DNA of 64,000 bases from Pirellulaceae bacterium (lineage in GTDB: Bacteria; Planctomycetota; Planctomycetia; Pirellulales; Pirellulaceae). The notes beneath the pieces are model-generated. The model made no database searches. It saw only the letters and a list, made by a program, of their open reading frames with translations, and was not told where the DNA came from. The stretch spans positions 1 through 64,000 of the forward strand of contig JAHDXO010000030.1 of NCBI GenBank assembly GCA_023382975.1. The letters run 5' to 3'. Shown here in pieces: positions 16,780-25,204 of the stretch (position 1 is the stretch's first letter; every line of letters begins with the position of its first letter). The position numbers were made by a program, and so were the translations under genes.

Positions 16780-18263
16780 TGTCACTAGATTCCGTTCTGA
16801 CCGTCCGCAATGGACAGGCATTTGCCACCGCGTCGCAGGAACCGCTGCCGCTGGACCAGTTTCGGCGCGAGGTGCTGGAATCGGTCGCTCGCGGAGGCCG
16901 GGTCGCCGCGTTCTTCGCCCGCCGAGAGCAGGAAGAGCGCTGTCGTCTGAACGCCGTGATCGCGGTGGATGCCGAGTCCCTGCTGCAAGTGTTCTCGACG
17001 GTGGCCGAGCGGGAATACCCGTCGCTGACGCCTGAATGTCCGCAACTGCACTGGTTCGAACGCGAAGTCTGCGAGCAGACGGGACTTGTACCAGTCGGAC
17101 ACCCGTGGCTCACGCCGATCCGTTTTAGCGGCGCGGAGCAAGCCGTCTGCGGCGTGACTGACTTCTTCCAGATGTCAGGCGACGAAGTTCACGAGGTGGC
17201 GGTCGGCCCGGTCCACGCGGGAATTATCGAGCCGGGACATTTCCGGTTCCAGTGCCACGGCGAAACCGTGTATCACCTGGAAATCTCCTTGGGTTATCAG
17301 CACCGAGGCGTCGAACGAGCACTGATCGGCGGCCCGAACCAGCGGACGATCCATTACCTGCAGACGCTCGCCGGGGACACGACGGCCGGGCATACGCTCG
17401 CCTATTGCTGGGCCGTCGAGGCCCTGTCGCAAACGCACGTCCCGCCGCGCGCCCAGGCGTTGCGGGGGGTGGCCCTGGAATTAGAGCGATTGGCGAATCA
17501 TGTGGGCGATCTCGGCGCGTTGGCGGGCGACGTGGGTTATCTTCCGACGATGTCGTACTGCGGCCGGATTCGCGGCGACGTCCTGAATCTGACCGCGATG
17601 CTGTGCGGAAACCGATTCTCACGCGGCTTGATTCAACCCGGCGGCGTGGCGTACGACGTCGACCCAGCCACCGTCCTGGCACTCCACCGACGTTTGCAGG
17701 CAGTCGCCAAGGACGCGCGGGTGGCCATCGAACTGCTATGGAATTCGCCGTCGGTCATGGCGCGTTTCGAAGGCACCGGCGTCGTGCCGCGGGCGTGGTG
17801 CGATCAAGTCGGCTTGGTCGGAGTCGCTGCGCGGGCCTGCGGCGTCGCTCGCGACGTGCGGCGAGATTTCCCCGCCGGAATTTATCGCTTTGTCCACGTT
17901 CCCGAGGCGACGTATCGCACCGGAGACGTCTTCGCGCGGGCCTACGTGCGCTGGTTGGAAATCCAACGTTCGTTGACGTTCGTCGAGGAGCAACTGTCGT
18001 CGTTGCCGGCCGGTTCGATTCGGCAGACGCCCAAGCCGCTCCGTCCCGAACACAGCGTCGTGTCGCTGGCCGAAGGCTGGCGCGGCGAGATCTGCCATGT
18101 CGCGTCCACGGATGCCGAGGGACGCTTCGCCGCTTACAAAGTCGTCGATCCGTCGTTTCACAACTGGTTCGGTTTGGCACTAGCCCTGCGGAATCAGCAG
18201 ATTTCCGATTTTCCCTTGTGCAACAAGAGTTTCAATTTGTCGTATTGCGGACACGATTTGTAA
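16779..18263 (+). CDS. HyfG/NuoCD-like large subunit lacking the Ni-binding cysteines
   Basis: Protein of 494 residues combining an N-terminal NuoC-like part (about 1-130) and a NuoD/[NiFe]-hydrogenase large-subunit part (HVPPRAQALRGVALELERLA, LIQPGGVAYDV). In true group 4 hydrogenases a CxxC sits in the motif RVCGICGFAH. Here the aligned stretch is LAGDTTAGH, placing Ala198 and Thr201 at the cysteine positions. The C-terminal DPCxxC is replaced by NLSYCGHDL (Ser488, Gly491). There is also no C-terminal extension to be cleaved by a maturation protease. So it cannot hold a normal Ni-Fe centre; this defines energy-converting hydrogenase-related (Ehr) complexes. The start is fixed by the TGATG overlap with hyfF-like. 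Confidence 0.85.
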   Translation: MSLDSVLTVRNGQAFATASQEPLPLDQFRREVLESVARGGRVAAFFARREQEERCRLNAVIAVDAESLLQVFSTVAEREYPSLTPECPQLHWFEREVCEQTGLVPVGHPWLTPIRFSGAEQAVCGVTDFFQMSGDEVHEVAVGPVHAGIIEPGHFRFQCHGETVYHLEISLGYQHRGVERALIGGPNQRTIHYLQTLAGDTTAGHTLAYCWAVEALSQTHVPPRAQALRGVALELERLANHVGDLGALAGDVGYLPTMSYCGRIRGDVLNLTAMLCGNRFSRGLIQPGGVAYDVDPATVLALHRRLQAVAKDARVAIELLWNSPSVMARFEGTGVVPRAWCDQVGLVGVAARACGVARDVRRDFPAGIYRFVHVPEATYRTGDVFARAYVRWLEIQRSLTFVEEQLSSLPAGSIRQTPKPLRPEHSVVSLAEGWRGEICHVASTDAEGRFAAYKVVDPSFHNWFGLALALRNQQISDFPLCNKSFNLSYCGHDL

Positions 18264-18272
18264 GGGGCGGTG

Positions 18273-19043
18273 ATGTTGAAAGTCCTTCAAGCCAGGTGGC
18301 AGCAGGGTTTCCGGACCGTGGCGTATCCCGACGGGCCGCCGCCGGAACTGCCTGCGAGGTTCGCAGGCCGGCCGCAGATCGACAGCGGCAAGTGTCAGCA
18401 CGATTGCGAAGCGTGCGTCGAAGTCTGTCCGACGCAGGCAGTTCGCAAAAACGGGCCGTCTGGCGAACTCACGTTGGACACCGGCCGCTGTCTGTTCTGC
18501 CGCGATTGCGAACAGGCTTGCCCGCCGGGCGCCATCGTCTTCACCCGCGAATTCCGCTTGGCCGCGTCCCGCCGCGAGGATCTGGTGGTTCGCGCGGATC
18601 AGGTCGCTGCGGCGGTCGACATCGGTGATTCGCTGCGCCGCATCCTCGGCCGGTCGCTGCGGCTGCGTCAAGTGAGCGCCGGCGGCTGCAACGCCTGCGA
18701 AGCGGATACCAACGTGCTGAATACCGTCGGTTGGGACTTGGGGCGGTTCGGCATCCAGTTCGTCGCTTCGCCGCGCCACGCCGACGGATTGCTGATCACC
18801 GGTCCCGTCACGGAAAACATGCGTCTGGCCTTGGAAAAGACCTATCACGCCGTGCCCGATCCGAAGATCGTGATCGCGGTTGGCGCCTGTGCAATCTCCG
18901 GCGGGCCGTACGCAGGACACCCCGAAGCCCACGACGGAGCCGCGTCGACCGTCCCCGTCGACGTCTTCGTCCCTGGCTGCCCGCCCCACCCGCTGACGAT
19001 TCTGCAAGCGCTGCTCGACACCGTCCGCAAGTCTCGCACATGA
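18273..19043 (+). CDS. fusion of 2x[4Fe-4S] ferredoxin (HyfH-like) and NuoB/HyfI-like small subunit
   Basis: Protein of 256 residues. Residues 35-95 hold two [4Fe-4S] motifs: Cys41-Cys45-Cys48-Cys52 (first spacing Cx3C, unusual; normally Cx2C) and the regular Cys73-Cys76-Cys79-Cys83. Residues about 125-250 are the NuoB/HyfI module with four conserved cysteines for the N2-type cluster: Cys139 and Cys142 in GGCNACE, Cys206 in VGACAISGGPY and Cys236 in PGCPPHP. In E. coli these are separate genes (hyfH, hyfI). It would pass electrons from a ferredoxin to the large subunit. The ATG at 18273 has AAGGGG upstream; an adjacent GTG is also possible. Last gene of the operon. Confidence 0.9.
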   Translation: MLKVLQARWQQGFRTVAYPDGPPPELPARFAGRPQIDSGKCQHDCEACVEVCPTQAVRKNGPSGELTLDTGRCLFCRDCEQACPPGAIVFTREFRLAASRREDLVVRADQVAAAVDIGDSLRRILGRSLRLRQVSAGGCNACEADTNVLNTVGWDLGRFGIQFVASPRHADGLLITGPVTENMRLALEKTYHAVPDPKIVIAVGACAISGGPYAGHPEAHDGAASTVPVDVFVPGCPPHPLTILQALLDTVRKSRT

Positions 19044-19082
19044 ACGTGAGCTTGAGACTTCCCGGTCCTTGGCCGCGGACGG

Positions 19083-20552
19083 TCAGGTGATGTCCAGTTC
19101 CCAGCCTTTGCGGTAGGAGCGGCGGATCAGTTGGTCGGCTTCGGGAGCGTTGGTCGCCTTGAGTGACTGGGCGTCCCACTGGATCGGTTTGCCAAGTCGG
19201 ACGGCCAAGTTGCCCAACAGCACCATCTCCGTCAGCGGACCGGAGTAATCGAAACTGGACAGCGCTTTCGGGCCGCCTTTGCAGGCTTCGATCCACTCGG
19301 CGTCCTCGTTCGGTACGCGACGGATCGTTCGGGGCAGATCGGCCACGGCTTCGAGGCGGCTGGACGGAGTGACAATCCAGTTCGTGTTGCCGCGTTGGAA
19401 GAGCATCATGCCGTGGTCGCCCACCAGAACCAGATCCCAGCGGCCCGGATTATCGATTCCCTGAGGCTTCTTCTTTTTCGCTCCCGTGTCGCTTGCCGGC
19501 TCGGCTTCGCCGACCTGGGCCGCTTCCTCTGTGGCACGCTGGAGCAACTCGTAGGGCGCGTTCTGCTGGCCGTCGCGGCTGCCGTCGTACCAGATGAACT
19601 TGACCGCCGGCTGCTCGACGATCGCCTTCGGCCCGGTAGCACTGCCCCGGTCTCCGCCACCCGCCGACTTCCTCGCCGGGAAATGGTACGTGATCGTGGA
19701 CCACAGCGGCCCAGTCTCGTCGGTCAGGCCGGACGACTCGGCTTCGACCGAAGATGGCGATCCCAAATCCAGCGCCCAGTAGGGCATGTCCATGATATGG
19801 CAGGCCATGTCGCCAAGCGCTCCGGTGCCGAAGTCCCACCAGCCGCGCCAGCGGAACGGCACGTAACAACCATTGAACGGGCGTTCCGGGGCGGGCCCGA
19901 GCCACAGATCCCAGTCGAGTCCGGCGGGCTTCGGCTGGTCGGCCAGCTTCGTCCGTTCATTCAACGCCGCTTGGCCCTGGGGCCAGATGGGGCGATTCGT
20001 CCAGGCGTGGACTTCCCGAACCGGCCCGATCACTCCGGCGCGGACCAACTCGACCGCGCGGCGGATCGGCTCGCCGGCGTGCGCCTGGTTGCCCATTTGC
20101 GTCTGCACGCCGTATCGCTCCGCGGCCTGAGTCAGCAGGCGGGCTTCGTGGATCGAGTGGGTCAGCGGCTTCTGGCAGTAGACGTGCTTGCCCATCGCCA
20201 TCGCCATCAGCGACGGGTGCGCGTGCGTATGGTCGGGCGTGCTGACCGTGACGGCATCGATGCCCTTCTCACGTTCGAGCATCACCCGGAAATCGGTGTA
20301 GCGTTTGGCGTCGGGGAAGCTCTGAAAAGTCTTGGCCGCGCGGTCCGCATCCACGTCGCACAAGGCGACGAACGTGCCGCCCGCCGCCGTCACGTCGCGC
20401 ACCTCGCCGGCCCCCTTGCCGCCGACACCGATGCCCGCCACGTTAAACCGGTCGTTCGCGCCCCAAACTCGGCGGGGCAGGTACGTGAAGGCCAGGGACG
20501 ATGCGGCGGCGGTGCCCAAGAAGCGACGGCGAGTGAGCGTGAGGCGTGACAT
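19083..20552 (-). CDS. Tat-exported Gfo/Idh/MocA-family oxidoreductase
   Basis: Protein of 489 residues. A twin-arginine signal (LTRRRFLGTAAASSLAFTYL) precedes a Rossmann fold (FNVAGIGVGGKGAGEV) and the family motif around the catalytic lysine (GKHVYCQKPLTHSIHEARLL). The C-terminal half is the alpha/beta substrate domain (GALGDMACHIMDMPYWAL). Family members oxidise or rearrange sugars with a tightly bound NAD(P); export in complex with cofactor fits the Tat signal and is typical of planctomycetes. AAAGGA precedes the ATG. It is convergent with the Ehr operon and ends 39 bases from it. The substrate is unknown. Confidence 0.85.
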   Translation of the reverse strand: MSRLTLTRRRFLGTAAASSLAFTYLPRRVWGANDRFNVAGIGVGGKGAGEVRDVTAAGGTFVALCDVDADRAAKTFQSFPDAKRYTDFRVMLEREKGIDAVTVSTPDHTHAHPSLMAMAMGKHVYCQKPLTHSIHEARLLTQAAERYGVQTQMGNQAHAGEPIRRAVELVRAGVIGPVREVHAWTNRPIWPQGQAALNERTKLADQPKPAGLDWDLWLGPAPERPFNGCYVPFRWRGWWDFGTGALGDMACHIMDMPYWALDLGSPSSVEAESSGLTDETGPLWSTITYHFPARKSAGGGDRGSATGPKAIVEQPAVKFIWYDGSRDGQQNAPYELLQRATEEAAQVGEAEPASDTGAKKKKPQGIDNPGRWDLVLVGDHGMMLFQRGNTNWIVTPSSRLEAVADLPRTIRRVPNEDAEWIEACKGGPKALSSFDYSGPLTEMVLLGNLAVRLGKPIQWDAQSLKATNAPEADQLIRRSYRKGWELDIT

Positions 20553-20578
20553 GGCGTTCCTTTCTTGATGCGGGTTGG

Positions 20579-21928
20579 TCAGACGTCGATGGCCGTCAAA
20601 CGGCCGGAGCTGTCTCCTAGTTTATCGACGTTGGCGCCGACGCGGTCAAGCATCGAGAGGAACAGATTGTTCAGCGGCACTTCGCCGGGCAGACGAATGT
20701 GGCGTCCGGCGCGAATCGTACCCGCCCCGGCGCCCGCCAGTACGATCGGCAGATCGTGATGCCAATGGCGGTTGCCGTCGCTCAGGCCGCTGCCGTACAT
20801 GACCATCACGTGATCCAGCAGAGTGCCCGTGCCCTCCTCGACCGCTTCGAGTTGCTTCAGGAAGTACGCAAACTCGCCGACCAGGAACTGGTCGATTCGT
20901 TGGATCTTCTCCATCAACTGGGCATCGTTGCGGTGGTGGGACAACTGGTGGTGCCCTTCGCGGACGTCGACCATCGGGTAGCTGCGGTTGCTGCCGGCGT
21001 TGGCCAGCATAAAGGTGGCCACCCGCGTGCTGTCGGTGCGGAACGCGAGGACCAGCAAGTCGTACATCAACCGGATGTGCTCCCGCGTGTCGCGAGGAAT
21101 CGAATCGGGCACTTCGAAATCGGGGCGCTGCTGACGCGCGTTCTGCTCGACGCGTTCGATCCGCTGTTCCAGTTCCCTCACGCTAGTGAAGTACTCGTCC
21201 AGTTTCCGCCGGTCGGCCTGGCCCAGTCGGTCCTTCAATCGCTCGGCGTCTTCTGTCACAAAATCCAGGATGCTCTTGCGAAGCGCGTCGCGCTGCTGGC
21301 GGCCCTGGGAACTCTGGTTCTGGCTGCCGAACAGCCGCTCGAAGACCAGACGCGGATGGACTTCCTTGGCCATCGGCGTGGATTCGGTCTTCCAGGAGAT
21401 GTTGGATGAGTAGGCACAACTGTACCCGGAATCGCAGTTGCCGGCGTTCCGACCGGCTTCGATCCCCAGCTCCAGCGAGGGCAAGCGGGTCAAATGTGCG
21501 ACGCGATCCGCAGCGACCTGGTCCACCGAGACGCCGACACGGATGTTCGCGCCGGAGGTCTTGTACGGATGGGCACCGGTCAAGTAGGTCGAGGCCGATC
21601 GGGCGTGGTCGCCCGGTCCGTCGCCTTTCGCCCGACCGTTGTCCTGGGCCAAACCGGAAACGACCGTGATCCGCGAGCGGAACGGTTCCAGTGGTTTCAG
21701 GGTCGGAGTGAACTCGAAGCCCTCGCCCTCGGACTGGGGCGTCCAGGAAGGCATGATGGCCCCATTGGGAAAGAAGACAAAGGCGAGGCGCACCGGCGCT
21801 TGGCCAGGGCCGGGCTGCTGTCCGCCCCGCGCCTGAGGTTGCGGAACCATCGCTTCCAACAGGGGCAATCCAATGCTCAGCCCCATCCCTTGCAGAAAGG
21901 TCCGGCGCGCGAGTCGATACTGGCTCAT
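20579..21928 (-). CDS. DUF1552 family exported protein
   Basis: Protein of 449 residues of the planctomycete DUF1552 family, function unknown. The Tat-type start MSQYRLARRTFLQGMGLSIG is followed by RLAFVFFPNGAIMPSWTP, SGLAQDNGRAKGDGPGDHAR and, near the end, VMVMYGSGLSDGNRHWHHDL, all hallmarks of this family, which resembles the DUF1501/sulfatase-like alkaline phosphatase fold. The ATG at 21928 is fixed by AAGGAGA upstream and by a four-base ATGA overlap with the DUF1592 gene that precedes it, so the two are translationally coupled. Such pairs are thought to act together at the cell surface. Confidence 0.9.
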   Translation of the reverse strand: MSQYRLARRTFLQGMGLSIGLPLLEAMVPQPQARGGQQPGPGQAPVRLAFVFFPNGAIMPSWTPQSEGEGFEFTPTLKPLEPFRSRITVVSGLAQDNGRAKGDGPGDHARSASTYLTGAHPYKTSGANIRVGVSVDQVAADRVAHLTRLPSLELGIEAGRNAGNCDSGYSCAYSSNISWKTESTPMAKEVHPRLVFERLFGSQNQSSQGRQQRDALRKSILDFVTEDAERLKDRLGQADRRKLDEYFTSVRELEQRIERVEQNARQQRPDFEVPDSIPRDTREHIRLMYDLLVLAFRTDSTRVATFMLANAGSNRSYPMVDVREGHHQLSHHRNDAQLMEKIQRIDQFLVGEFAYFLKQLEAVEEGTGTLLDHVMVMYGSGLSDGNRHWHHDLPIVLAGAGAGTIRAGRHIRLPGEVPLNNLFLSMLDRVGANVDKLGDSSGRLTAIDV

Positions 21929-24288
21929 TGGTTCTCTCCTTGAGTTCGCCGCATTCGGAACGGCTCGCTGGTGACGATTCCCAAAACGAGGGACGAAAAA
22001 CGGAAGTCGTTCTGTTCCATGCGTTGGACGATGGCTTCCACCGCGCATTGATCGTAGTACTGCAGGCCGCGTCCCAGAGCGTAGGTCAACTTCTTCCTCG
22101 CCAACGCCTCGGCGAACGCTCTCTCGCGCTGGCTGAGAATTCGGACCAGTTCGATCGGCCCACGGAACCGCTCGCCGCTGGGCAGTTCGCCGGCTGAATC
22201 GATCGGCTTGCCGTCGTCTTCGACGCGCCAGCGGCCCACGGGGTCGAAGTTCTCGAAGCCGAAGCCCAGCTCGTCCATCTGAATGTGGCACGAAGCGCAG
22301 ACCGCGTTCTGCCGGTGCAGCACCAACTGTTCGCGCAGCGTGGCGTCCGGCTTGGCTTGTTGCGTCTCTTCCAGACCGGGCACGTTCGCCGGTGGATCGG
22401 GCGGTGGGGTTCCCAGGATGTTCTCCATGATCCACTTGCCGCGTTTGACTGCCGAGGTGCGGGTGGGGTTCGAGGTCAGCGTCAGAATACTGGCCTGCGT
22501 CAGCAACCCGACTCGCTGGTCGGCAGGCAGCTTGATCTGCTGAAACTTCTCGCCGGTAACCCCGTCGATGCCGTAGTGCTTGGCCAACCGCTCGTTCACG
22601 AACGTAAAATCGGCGATCAGGAATTCCGGAATGCGGCGGTCCTGGCGCATCACCGCGTCGAACAGCAGCTCGGTTTCGCGCCGCATCGCATGTTTCAGAT
22701 CGGCGTCAAAACCGGGGAATTGCTTGGGATCGGGAGTCGCTTCGTCCAAGTTCCGCAGGTTCAGCCATTGACCGCCGAAGTTCTCGACCAGCGCCGCCGA
22801 CTTGGGGTCGGCGATCATGCGGCGAACCTGTTGGGCCAACACCGCTTCGTTGTGCAATTCGCCGCGGCCGGCCAGGGCGAACAACTCGTCGTCCGGCATG
22901 CTGCTCCAAAGAAAGTAGGACAATCGACTGGCCAATTCGTAGCCGTTCAGTTCGCGGACGGGCGACGCTGCATCGGCCGTGCTGTCGTCTTCGATGCGGA
23001 ACAGAAAATGGGGCGAAACCATGACGGCTGCCACGGCGGTCTGAATCGCTTGCTCGAACGATCCGCCCTGGTCCAGAACGCTGTCTGCCAGATGGACCAG
23101 GCGGTCAACCTCGGCGGCTTGCATGGGACGCCGGTACGCCCGCATGGCGAAACGTTCCAGCACTTCACGGGCCGCGTCCAGCGGTGATCGCCCGTCGCCA
23201 GGCGACGCAGTAAGAATCCGATGCGAACCGCGGGACGGTTCGCCCGCTGGCCGGTCCGTGGGACCGACGACTTCGAGCGCTCGAATCGCCAGGTTCCGGT
23301 CGCGGTCGCGCGGATCGCTTGCGCGCGGATTGTAGTAGTCGTTGATGAACGCGGCCGAGAAACGGTGCTTGCCGGACGAAACCGGTGTCTTGAATTCGTA
23401 GAACTCCATTCGGTCGACGGGCGCCAACACCTCGCCCACATGCAGTCGTCGACCGTCCAGACTGAATTCGACCTTGGCACGTTCGTCGCCCGCCTGATCC
23501 GCCCCGGCCTCGACACGCAACACATACTGGCCGTCCCGTTCGAAAACGAACTCGCCGGAGACCAGGCCGGGCGAGGGCAGGAAGTAGACCCCTGCCCGGT
23601 TCAGGGTGGCGCTGCCGACCGCCGTCAGATCGCGCCGTTCGAGCCGCTGCTTGGGCATGGCGGCGGCGTCCGCCCGAATTGCCTGCTCGGCGATCTTCAC
23701 CGCTGCGTCCACGTACTTTTCCAGCAGCAGGGGCGGCAGCGACAACACGTCGCCGATGTTGTCGAATCCTTCGCCCACATCGTCCGAGGGAAAATCGCGG
23801 GCCAGCTTCAAATCGAGCCCGATCAGGTCGCGGATTGTGTTGTCGTACTCGACCCGGTTCAAGCGGCGAATGGTCACTCGGCCTGGGTCGCGGACCTGGC
23901 TGCAATCGAGTGCCAAGAATCCGTTGATCCAGGTCACGAGCGATTCACGCTCCGCCTGGGTCGGCTGTGCCGCATCGTCCGGTGGCATGGCCCCGAACTG
24001 CAGCATTTCCGAGATCTTGCTCCACGTCTCCCGGTTCCTCAGGACCGACTCGGCCGAATCGTAAAGTCCCAGGTTGATTTCCGCTTCCTGCTGCCTGGGC
24101 CCGTGACAGTCCAGACAAAGACGATTTAGGAGCGGTTGCACTTGACGCGAGAAGAGTTCGGCTCGGGGACTGGCAGTCGATGGCCGATCTGCTTCGGCGC
24201 TGGATAGTGGTCCCGTGACCAGAACCGTCGCCAGGAAAGCGGCGGGAGCACGACAGATTAGGTTCGGTGGCGAGGTTGCACAACGCAT
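21925..24288 (-). CDS. DUF1592-type multidomain exported cytochrome-like protein
   Basis: About 787 residues, with the planctomycete architecture PSCyt1-like haem domain, DUF1587, DUF1595, DUF1592, DUF1588 and DUF1585. Seen: N-terminal haem motif LCLDCHG, RRLNRVEYDNTIRDLIGLDL (DUF1587), ELASRLSYFLWSSMPDDELF (DUF1592), ILTLTSNPTRTSAVKRGKWI (DUF1588), then a second haem-type motif CASCH with DELGFGFENFDPVGRW. The reaction is unknown; the domains suggest electron transfer at the envelope. The ATG at 24288 is chosen because it starts a signal-like segment (APAAFLATVLVTGPLSSAEA), but it has no clear ribosome site; upstream in-frame starts at 24378 or 24384 cannot be excluded. Confidence 0.88.
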   Translation of the reverse strand: MRCATSPPNLICRAPAAFLATVLVTGPLSSAEADRPSTASPRAELFSRQVQPLLNRLCLDCHGPRQQEAEINLGLYDSAESVLRNRETWSKISEMLQFGAMPPDDAAQPTQAERESLVTWINGFLALDCSQVRDPGRVTIRRLNRVEYDNTIRDLIGLDLKLARDFPSDDVGEGFDNIGDVLSLPPLLLEKYVDAAVKIAEQAIRADAAAMPKQRLERRDLTAVGSATLNRAGVYFLPSPGLVSGEFVFERDGQYVLRVEAGADQAGDERAKVEFSLDGRRLHVGEVLAPVDRMEFYEFKTPVSSGKHRFSAAFINDYYNPRASDPRDRDRNLAIRALEVVGPTDRPAGEPSRGSHRILTASPGDGRSPLDAAREVLERFAMRAYRRPMQAAEVDRLVHLADSVLDQGGSFEQAIQTAVAAVMVSPHFLFRIEDDSTADAASPVRELNGYELASRLSYFLWSSMPDDELFALAGRGELHNEAVLAQQVRRMIADPKSAALVENFGGQWLNLRNLDEATPDPKQFPGFDADLKHAMRRETELLFDAVMRQDRRIPEFLIADFTFVNERLAKHYGIDGVTGEKFQQIKLPADQRVGLLTQASILTLTSNPTRTSAVKRGKWIMENILGTPPPDPPANVPGLEETQQAKPDATLREQLVLHRQNAVCASCHIQMDELGFGFENFDPVGRWRVEDDGKPIDSAGELPSGERFRGPIELVRILSQRERAFAEALARKKLTYALGRGLQYYDQCAVEAIVQRMEQNDFRFSSLVLGIVTSEPFRMRRTQGENQ

Positions 24289-24483
24289 TGGGTCCGAGTC
24301 CTTCCCGGTCGGTGTCCCCGACGAACATTCCTTGCGAAATCTCTCGACATGTTCAGGATGCGCCCCAACACGCGACATCCACAAACTAAATAGGCACGGA
24401 TATCAGGGTGTCGCTGCAGCGTCCGTGCCGCTTTTATCGTAGCGCGACCAATGGGCTTGGCTACTGGCGCGAACTTTCGCGCC

Positions 24484-24513
24484 AAAAAAAAGTCGGCTCT
24501 CGCGAGCCGACTT
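24484..24513 (-). terminator. Rho-independent terminator of the small cytochrome gene
   Basis: Perfect ten-base stem AAGTCGGCTC / GAGCCGACTT with a four-base loop, followed on the minus strand by eight U residues. It lies 30 bases past the stop of the cytochrome gene at 24543. Confidence 0.9.
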
Positions 24514-24542
24514 CACGACACAATCCGGTTCACCCGAGCGGC

Positions 24543-24932
24543 TTAGTTCTCACCCTCGGGTGCGGTGCCCGGCAACTTGCCTGTCTGGATCAATTCACCG
24601 AAGGTCTTGCCAGTGACCGACTTTGCCGCTTCGCACTTCTTGAAAAGTCCCTTCAGGGTGGTGTTCAATTTGTCGGGGTCGTCTTTCAAGGCATCGTAGT
24701 TCGCCTTGGTCACGCCGAGGGTGGACAGCGCTTGACCATAATCGTTGCGGTTCTTCTTGCTTGTGCCAAAGTGGCAGACGTTGCACTTCGCCTCCTTGGC
24801 TGCTTCGGCCACGGGCGACTTCGCGTAGGCGTCTTCGATCCAGAGCTTGGCCACTGCGGGCAGGGCGAAAGCGGACTGGGCGAACACACCGAGCACAAAC
24901 ACGGAAAGTAGGGACACGACCAACTTGTTCAT
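24543..24932 (-). CDS. small exported cytochrome c-like protein
   Basis: Protein of 129 residues with a signal peptide (NKLVVSLLSVFVLGVFAQSA, cleaved near AFA-LP). A single haem-binding motif CNVCH lies in AAKEAKCNVCHFGTSKKNRN. The rest is helical and lysine-rich, with no obvious distal methionine after the motif, so the sixth haem ligand is unclear. CAGGAG precedes the ATG and a strong terminator follows the stop, so it is probably a single-gene transcript. It lies upstream of the DUF1592/DUF1552 pair and could be their electron partner; that is inference from position only. Confidence 0.75.
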   Translation of the reverse strand: MNKLVVSLLSVFVLGVFAQSAFALPAVAKLWIEDAYAKSPVAEAAKEAKCNVCHFGTSKKNRNDYGQALSTLGVTKANYDALKDDPDKLNTTLKGLFKKCEAAKSVTGKTFGELIQTGKLPGTAPEGEN

Positions 24933-25148
24933 GGTGAGACTCCTGAAAAACCAGTGGGAAAAATGAAGTTTCTAAGCAGGGGAAACAGCGGCGGCAAGCG
25001 GCTAGTTTACCAGATCGACAATCCAGTTATTCTAGTAAAGCCGCAGTACGGTCCGATGTCAAGCCACCGCAAGAAACGGAATCACCAAAATCTTGCCGTC
25101 CTCCCACGCGGGGAAAAAATAGCAAAGGGACAGCAAAACGTCCGGCCG

Positions 25149-25157
25149 TGTTATAAT
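25149..25157 (+). promoter_or_regulatory. candidate extended -10 promoter
   Basis: TGTTATAAT contains a perfect TATAAT box with the TGn extension, 47 bases upstream of the UVR-protein start. No convincing -35 box lies at the right spacing, which is common for extended -10 promoters. It would drive the UVR protein, the 54-aa protein and the selenoprotein. Confidence 0.5.
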
Positions 25158-25204
25158 GTGTTGAACAATGACTTGGTTTTCTTGGTTTCCTCGGCGTAGG
25201 CAAG

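Noticed and set aside
11635..19043. Functional hydrogenase-4 ([NiFe] hydrogenase) operon
   Set aside because: All four Ni-ligand cysteine positions of the large subunit are substituted, so a normal NiFe site cannot form; called Ehr-type instead.
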